Shown piece after piece: positions 59,261-64,000 of a DNA stretch of 64,000 bases. The DNA lies in contig NZ_QNRE01000002.1 in the NCBI RefSeq assembly GCF_003315035.1, positions 868,001 to 932,000 of the forward strand, read 5' to 3'. The translations under genes and the position numbers were made by a program. The first letter of the stretch is position 1. Each line of letters begins with the position of its first letter. This DNA comes from Nocardia puris. GTDB lineage: Bacteria; Actinomycetota; Actinomycetes; Mycobacteriales; Mycobacteriaceae. Below the pieces are notes generated by a model. It did not search any database, was not told the DNA's origin, and saw only the letters and a list, made by a program, of their open reading frames with translations.

Positions 59261-60223
59261 GTGGTGGCGCGCCGTCCCGGCTCGATTCTGATCGTGTCCG
59301 AATCCGATGATCTGCACGCCACCGCCATGGCGGCGACGCTGCGAGATCACCACGGGCTCAGCCCGATTCACCTCGACCTGCGCGATTTCCCGCGCGAGTC
59401 GGGCAGTTTCCGGCTGGACAGGTTCGGCACGGCCCGCTCGTTCTCGCACGTCTTCGGACTGGACGACGTGCAGTCGGTGTGGTGGCGGCGCCCGCACCCG
59501 TGCCTGGTGCCCGCCGGGGTGCGCGCCGCCGACGACGCGTTCCGCCAGGCCGAATGCGACGGTTTCGTGCAGGGCCTGCTGTGGTCGATCCCGGCGTTCT
59601 GGATCAACGACCCCGGGGCCGACCGCACCGCCTCCCGCAAGATCGTGCAATTGGAGACAGCGCAGCGCGCCGGTTTCGCGATCCCGGAGACTCTGATCAC
59701 CAACGATCCCGACGAGGCCCGCAGCTTCGTCGAATCACGTTCCGGCGCCGTGGTTTACAAGCGCACCGGCACGGGTCGCGCCGAGTTCGCCGAAACCAGG
59801 ATCATCACGAAGGCCGATTTCGGCAAACTCTCCGGTATCCGGTCCTCCCCCACCACTTTCCAGGACTACGTCACCGCCGTCTGCGATCTGCGCGTGGTGT
59901 GGGTGGACGGTATCGCCTGGACCGTGCGGATCGATTCGCAGGCTGGTGTCGGCCGTGTCGACTCGCGGCTCGACACGTCGGTTGACTTCGTCCGCGATCA
60001 ACTCCCGCCCGGTATCAGCAAATCGCTGGCAATGCTGATGGGCGCGCTCGGCCTGAGCTTCGGCGTGGTGGATCTGCGGCTCGGCCTCGACGGCGAGTAC
60101 TACTTCCTCGAGGTCAATCCGCAGGGCCAGTTCGCCTACCTGGAGATCAAGACCGGGCTGCCGATCTTCCGCAGCCTGGCCAACCTCCTGGTCCACAGCG
60201 ACGGCATGGTGCCCGGGTACTGA
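59261..60223 (+). CDS. MvdC/MvdD-like ATP-grasp ligase (RiPP maturase)
   Basis: A 320-residue ATP-grasp protein. The N-terminal domain carries the family pattern SVWWRRPHPC (about residues 69-78) seen in graspetide ligases; the ATP-grasp core has AVVYKRTG with the ATP-binding lysine, DLRVVWVDG, and the metal site FGVVDLRLGLDG and FLEVNPQGQ (Glu and Asn). These enzymes phosphorylate Asp/Glu side chains of a precursor and form esters with Thr/Ser or amides with Lys. The protein directly upstream has a matching Thr/Ser/Asp-rich tail. No methyltransferase or protease gene is adjacent. GTG 59261 is the start; GTG 59264 is possible. Confidence 0.8.
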   Translation: MVARRPGSILIVSESDDLHATAMAATLRDHHGLSPIHLDLRDFPRESGSFRLDRFGTARSFSHVFGLDDVQSVWWRRPHPCLVPAGVRAADDAFRQAECDGFVQGLLWSIPAFWINDPGADRTASRKIVQLETAQRAGFAIPETLITNDPDEARSFVESRSGAVVYKRTGTGRAEFAETRIITKADFGKLSGIRSSPTTFQDYVTAVCDLRVVWVDGIAWTVRIDSQAGVGRVDSRLDTSVDFVRDQLPPGISKSLAMLMGALGLSFGVVDLRLGLDGEYYFLEVNPQGQFAYLEIKTGLPIFRSLANLLVHSDGMVPGY

Positions 60224-60246
60224 ATCTCCCGGGCTCCGAACGGCAT

Positions 60247-60813
60247 TCAGAGCCGATAGCGCTGCAGCACCACCCCCGAGGCGGGGAACGCCCGCACGTC
60301 GATCAGTTCGACCGGCCCGGTGTCGGCGAGGTCGAAGAGCCGCTGCCCGCCCCCGGCGAACACGGGGAACACCAGCAACCGCAACTCGTCCACGGCGCCG
60401 AGGCGCAGGAACGAGTTCAGCGTGGTCGCGCCGGCGAACACGATCACCGGATCGCCCGGCTCGGACTTCAGGCGGCGCACGTCGTCCGCCAGGTCACCGC
60501 CGATCGCGGTGGCGGGCTGCCACGCCAGCGGCCGGTCCGGCCGGGAGGTCACCACGATCTTCGGCACGCCGTTCACCAGCGGCGCCAGCCGGGCGTCACC
60601 GGACGACTCGAAGGCCGCCTCGTCACCGGTCCAGTACTCCGCCACGCCCTCGTAGGCCGTGCGGCCGAAGACCTGCGCACCGACCGACGTCAGCACGTCG
60701 GCCAGGTAGTCGTCCAGCTCTGGGTCCTCGGTGTGCACCCAGTCCAGCGCACCGTCGGGTCCCGCCGCGTATCCGTCCAGTGTGACCATCATCTGGGCGA
60801 TCACCATCGGCAC
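60247..60813 (-). CDS. Dihydrofolate reductase/RibD C-terminal family protein
   Basis: A 188-residue protein with the RibD C-terminal/DHFR-like fold: IAQMMVTLDGYAAGPDG at the start, FGRTAYEGVAEYW, DPVIVFAGATTLNSFLRLGAVDEL and the end ELIDVRAFPASGVVLQRYRL (in part). Such proteins bind NADPH and are widespread in actinobacteria without a defined substrate. GTG 60813 follows AGGAG by six bases. It is convergent with the ATP-grasp gene. Confidence 0.88.
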   Translation of the reverse strand: MPMVIAQMMVTLDGYAAGPDGALDWVHTEDPELDDYLADVLTSVGAQVFGRTAYEGVAEYWTGDEAAFESSGDARLAPLVNGVPKIVVTSRPDRPLAWQPATAIGGDLADDVRRLKSEPGDPVIVFAGATTLNSFLRLGAVDELRLLVFPVFAGGGQRLFDLADTGPVELIDVRAFPASGVVLQRYRL

Positions 60814-60924
60814 CGGAATCTCCTCACTGTCGGCGTCGACAGTGCAGACGGCGCGGGCCCCGGGAATTCACCGCCGCACGCGGAACCCGGCGTGACCGAG
60901 ACCGGCGCGCGACGATGCGGGTGT

Positions 60925-61155
60925 CTACTGGGCTTTGCGCCGATTCGCACCGCCGCGGCTGCGCAGCTGGACGTGCGATTCCACCAGCACGTTGTGGATG
61001 AACCCGTAGGAGCGGCCGGTCGACCGCGCCAGGGACCGGATGCTCGCACCCGCTTCGTACTGCTTCTTCAGCTGCGTTTGCAGGCGATCACGCGACTTCC
61101 CCGTGACGCGTGTGCCTTTGCCCAATGCCTTGCCCTGTGTGGCCCTGTCGCCCAT
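60925..61155 (-). CDS. Small helix-turn-helix protein
   Basis: A 76-residue basic protein with a helix-turn-helix (EAGASIRSLARSTGRSYGFIHNVL) framed by Lys/Arg-rich ends. It corresponds to Rv1473A, a conserved small regulator upstream of the ABC-F gene, although here it lies downstream on the same strand as that gene. The lysine-rich ends and the RSTGRSYGF recognition helix are typical of transposase-like or Hin-like HTH domains that have become regulators or nucleoid proteins. ATG 61155. Confidence 0.82.
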   Translation of the reverse strand: MGDRATQGKALGKGTRVTGKSRDRLQTQLKKQYEAGASIRSLARSTGRSYGFIHNVLVESHVQLRSRGGANRRKAQ

Positions 61156-61238
61156 GGCTTCCTCCGAGTCGCCGAGCAGCGCGTCTTTCCAGGCTAAGCA
61201 CTGAGCAGGCCCCGATCAACGAATTGTTGTGATCGAGA

Positions 61239-62870
61239 TCACGCGAGCTGGATCAGTTCCAGATAATCGGCCGACCAGTGGTCCTCGGTGCCGTCGGGCA
61301 GCAGGATCACCCGCTCCGGCGACAGCGCCTCGGCGGCGCCCGGATCGTGGGTCACCAGCACGACGGCGCCCGCGTAGGTGCGCAGCGCGTCGAGCACCTG
61401 CTCGCGCGAGATCGGATCGAGGTTGTTGGTGGGCTCGTCGAGCAACAGCACGTTCGCCGCCGAGGACACCAGGCCCGCCAGCGCGAGACGGGTCTTCTCG
61501 CCGCCGGACAGGGTGCCCGCGGGCTGGTCCAGCTGCGGACCGGTGAACATGAACGCGCCGAGCAGGCCGCGCAGGTCCTGCTCGCCCGCGTCGGGCGCGG
61601 CGTGGCGGATGTTCTCCCAGACCGACGCGCTGTCGTCGAGGGTGTCGTGCTCCTGCGCGAAATAGCCGACCTTCAGGCCGTGGCCCGGCACCAGCCGGCC
61701 GGCGCTGGGCTGTTCGACACCCGCCAGCAGGCGCAGCAGCGTGGTCTTGCCCGCGCCGTTGAGGCCGAGCACCACCACCCGGCTGCCGCGGTCGATGGCC
61801 AGGTCGACGCCGGTGAAGATCTCCAGCGAGCCGTACATCTTGGTCAGGTTCTCGGCCATCAGCGGCGTCTTGCCGCAGGCGGCGGGCTCGGGGAACTTGA
61901 TCCGCGCCACCTTGTCGGCCACGCGCACGTCGTCGAGCTCGTTGAGCAGCCGGTCGGCGCGCTTGACCATGTTCTGCGCCGCAACGGCTTTCGTGGCCTT
62001 CGCGCCGAGCTTGGCCGCCTGCGCCTTGAGCGCGGAGGCCTTCTTCTCGGCGTTGGCGCGTTCGCGGCGGCGGCGCTGTTCGTCGGTGGCGCGGGCGTCG
62101 AGGTACTTCTTCCAGCCCATGTTGTAGACGTCGGCCTCGCCGCGCACGGCGTCGAGGAACCACACCTTGTTGACCACGGCCTCGAGCAGGTCGACGTCGT
62201 GGCTGATCACGATCAGGCCGCCGTCGTGGTTCTGGAGGAACCCGCGCAGCCAGGTGATGGAATCGGCGTCGAGGTGGTTGGTCGGCTCGTCCAGCAGCAG
62301 GATGCGGTCGGAGCGCCCGCCGCTGCCGTCGGAGGCGGAGAACAGGATGCGCGCCAGCTCGATGCGGCGGCGCTGACCGCCGGACAGGGTGCGCAGCGCC
62401 TGGCCGAGCACGCGGTCGGGCAGGCCGAGGCTGTGGCAGATGCGGGCGGCCTCGCTCTCGGCGACGTAACCGCCGAGCGCCGAGAACCGCTCCTCGAGCC
62501 GGCCGTACTTGCGCACCGCCTTCTCACGCTCGTTCTCGTCGGCTACCTCGGCCATCAGCGCCTGCTGCTTCTCCATATCGCGGATCAGCGTGTCCAGGCC
62601 GCGCGCGGAGAGCACCCGGTCGCGCGCGAGCACGTCCAGGTTGCCTTCCCTCGGGTCCTGCGGCAGGTAGCCGATCTCGGTGGAGCGCAGGATCTTTCCG
62701 GCGTAGGGCTCGCCCTCGCCCGCCAGGATGCGCAGCGTGGTGGTCTTGCCCGCGCCGTTGCGCCCGACCAGGCCGATCCGGTCGCCCGCCTGCACCCGCA
62801 AGGCGGGCCCGGGAGCCGACAGCAGGGTTCGGACTCCGGCCCGGACCTCGAGGTCGGTCGCGGTGATCAC
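61239..62870 (-). CDS. ABC-F family ATPase
   Basis: A 543-residue protein with two nucleotide-binding domains and no membrane part. Walker A motifs are GRNGAGKTT and GLNGAGKTT, signatures LSGGQRRRIELA and LSGGEKTRLALA, Walker B LLLDEPTNHLD and LLLDEPTNNLD. The inter-domain linker is rich in Lys/Arg/Ala (RRRRERANAEKKASALKAQA), the P-site tRNA interaction motif. ABC-F proteins bind the ribosomal E site in translation control or antibiotic protection; Rv1473, the positional equivalent, is linked to macrolide tolerance. GTG 62870 is chosen over the upstream frame. Confidence 0.93.
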   Translation of the reverse strand: MITATDLEVRAGVRTLLSAPGPALRVQAGDRIGLVGRNGAGKTTTLRILAGEGEPYAGKILRSTEIGYLPQDPREGNLDVLARDRVLSARGLDTLIRDMEKQQALMAEVADENEREKAVRKYGRLEERFSALGGYVAESEAARICHSLGLPDRVLGQALRTLSGGQRRRIELARILFSASDGSGGRSDRILLLDEPTNHLDADSITWLRGFLQNHDGGLIVISHDVDLLEAVVNKVWFLDAVRGEADVYNMGWKKYLDARATDEQRRRRERANAEKKASALKAQAAKLGAKATKAVAAQNMVKRADRLLNELDDVRVADKVARIKFPEPAACGKTPLMAENLTKMYGSLEIFTGVDLAIDRGSRVVVLGLNGAGKTTLLRLLAGVEQPSAGRLVPGHGLKVGYFAQEHDTLDDSASVWENIRHAAPDAGEQDLRGLLGAFMFTGPQLDQPAGTLSGGEKTRLALAGLVSSAANVLLLDEPTNNLDPISREQVLDALRTYAGAVVLVTHDPGAAEALSPERVILLPDGTEDHWSADYLELIQLA

Positions 62871-63060
62871 AGAATGGCTCCTCACGGATGGTGGTGCTGG
62901 GCGGTTGCCGCTCGATTGTGCGCCCCGGCAGGCACAAGAACCACCGATTTTACCCCGGTCGCCCGCCCGCGTTCGCCCACGCACGGTGTGGGATTGCCCG
63001 CATCCCCGACAGCGGCCCGCCGCGGGGGGTGTCCTGATTCTTGGACACTCGGCGTTCTGG

Positions 63061-63507
63061 ATGCTGCTTAGCGTCCGGCGACAAGCAGATGACTCCCGGC
63101 TCGCCTACGCCACCGGCTTCCTCCCGCACGGCGCGGCGATCGGCGCCGACAGCTCGCGCCTTCATCTCCCCGAACCGATGGCGGGCCGCATCGGCGGCTT
63201 CCACATCAGCGCCGACGGCGCGCTCTCGCCGCTGCCCGGCGCGCCCTACCCCGCCCCGGGCGGCACCCTCGCGGGCCGCGTGGCCCTCGACGAAGCCGCC
63301 GGACCCCGGTGCCTGATCGACGCGCCGACGGTGCGGGCTTCCTCCCACGTGCTCACCTATGACCTGGCTGCCGACAGGTCGGTGCGTCCGTCGGGTCTGC
63401 CGTCGCTCGACACCGGACTCGTCTTCTCGGACGCGCCCTCCGCCTTCCTCATCACGGTCCGCTGCGCTTCGGCGTGCGAGCTCACCAACCCGCCGCACGG
63501 CGGGTGA
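63061..63507 (+). pseudogene. Beta-propeller (lactonase/YncE-like) remnant
   Basis: From ATG 63061 the frame gives 148 residues with two propeller-like repeats (GFHISADGALSPLPGAPY, TYDLAADRSVRPSGLPSLD) of the kind found in secreted lactonase or 6-phosphogluconolactonase-like proteins, which usually have seven such repeats. No signal peptide or remaining blades are present in any frame, so it is probably a decayed fragment. Confidence 0.4.
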
Positions 63508-63517
63508 CGCGACCCGC

Positions 63518-64000
63518 TCACGTCTTCGGCCGGAACTCGCGCGCCTTCACCTTCACGCCCTGGGTGACCAGGTGCCGGGCGTTCGGGTCGCCGCGCAGGA
63601 CGGCGGCGGCGGTGTTCTTCAGCTGCTCCCAGGTGGCGTGCGGCGGGATGGGTGGGAAGTCCGGGTCGCAGCGGACGTCGAGCAGGACCGGGCGTTGCGC
63701 GCTGAGGGCGAGGTCCCAGGCGCGGCCGAGTTGATCGGACCGGTCGACGGCGACGGCTTCGAATCCGAGGCAGCGGGCCAGGTCGGCGTAGGAGACGTCC
63801 GGGAGTGCCTGGGAGTCCTCGAATTTCGGCGCGCCACCCATCGCGCGCAGTTCCCAGGTCACCTGGGCCAGGTCGTTGTTGTGGAAGACGCACACCACGA
63901 AGCGGGGATCGGTCCAGGTGTCGCGGTAGCGGGTGGCGGTCAGCAGTTCGGCCAGCCCGTTCATCTGCATCGCGCCGTCGCCGACGAGCGCCACGGTGGG
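63518..64000 (-). CDS. Thiamine diphosphate-dependent enzyme, C-terminal part
   Basis: The frame enters from the right edge and ends at 63518; 160 residues are visible. They contain the thiamine-diphosphate motif GDGAMQMNGLAE followed by FHNNDLAQVTWE (the GDG...NN pattern) and the family end RPVLLDVRCDPDFPPIPPH. This is the C-terminal domain of a pyruvate oxidase/acetolactate synthase-type enzyme, 550-600 residues in full. The start and the pyruvate or acyl-donor domain lie outside the window. The exact reaction cannot be told from this part. Confidence 0.88.
   Translation of the reverse strand, partial: PTVALVGDGAMQMNGLAELLTATRYRDTWTDPRFVVCVFHNNDLAQVTWELRAMGGAPKFEDSQALPDVSYADLARCLGFEAVAVDRSDQLGRAWDLALSAQRPVLLDVRCDPDFPPIPPHATWEQLKNTAAAVLRGDPNARHLVTQGVKVKAREFRPKT

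Noticed and set aside
58789..60223. Glutathione synthetase or RimK-type ligase for the ATP-grasp gene
   Set aside because: The WWRRP segment and the LEVNPQGQ end fit the MvdD-like group better, and the upstream Thr/Ser/Asp-tailed protein supports a peptide maturase.
60925..61155. Transposase fragment for the small helix-turn-helix protein
   Set aside because: It is complete, has its own start and stop, and sits at the same place as the conserved mycobacterial Rv1473A, so a resident regulator is more likely.

Overview
The window is high-GC actinobacterial DNA with GTG starts, four-base gene overlaps and GC-rich hairpins without U-tracts. A mycolic-acid-type fabG1-inhA-hemH block, a ripA-moxR-DUF58-VWA block, acn-acnR and mutAB-meaB lie in the order known from Mycobacterium tuberculosis Rv1473-Rv1496, but read in the opposite direction. 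A nocardiolactone-type beta-lactone cluster points to Nocardia or a close relative in the Nocardiaceae. The organism assignment is inference. I see no rRNA, tRNA, CRISPR array, insertion sequence or prophage.

Region 1 (1-15710) is mixed accessory and housekeeping DNA: the end of a DUF779 gene, a redox pair (HxlR regulator and zinc-free quinone-oxidoreductase-like enzyme), an L,D-transpeptidase, a large proline-rich membrane protein, a MerR regulator, a FolD-like protein lacking the usual catalytic lysine, a YdcF/SanA-like protein and a PrmC-like methyltransferase. Two broken siderophore-binding lipoprotein genes follow, one still behind an iron box. An SDR-succinate-semialdehyde dehydrogenase operon with a divergent TetR regulator and a Baeyer-Villiger-type monooxygenase close the region.

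Region 2 (15711-24636) is one long operon-like array: two OleA-like thiolases (nltA and nltB, the second without the catalytic cysteine), a beta-lactone synthetase (nltC), a small membrane protein, an OleD-like reductase (nltD), a PapA/condensation-type acyltransferase and an MMPL transporter. No OleB-like decarboxylase is present, so the expected product is a long-chain beta-lactone rather than an olefin. A 550-base upstream region carries inverted and direct repeats that could be its control site.

Region 3 (24637-42277) holds a universal stress protein gene split by an amber codon, two small proteins, the methylmalonyl-CoA mutase operon mutA-mutB-meaB, a VTT membrane protein, a HtrA-like protein whose active serine is alanine, a CorA-like protein without the GMN motif, a flotillin/SPFH-NfeD pair, a DUF3097 protein and an ABC exporter.

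Region 4 (42283-54487) is the conserved cell-envelope core: hemH, inhA, fabG1, VWA protein, DUF58 protein, moxR, ripA, a DUF6676-like membrane protein, then divergent acnA with an exact AcnR operator, tandem hairpins and acnR.

Region 5 (54488-64000) breaks the mycobacterial order with a two-gene membrane/coiled-coil module of unknown function, a MarR-cupin divergent pair with a clear operator, a thioesterase, and a two-gene cassette of a putative precursor and an MvdD-type ATP-grasp ligase that looks like an undescribed graspetide RiPP system. A DHFR-like protein, a small helix-turn-helix protein, an ABC-F ATPase, a beta-propeller remnant and the C-terminal part of a thiamine-diphosphate enzyme complete the window.
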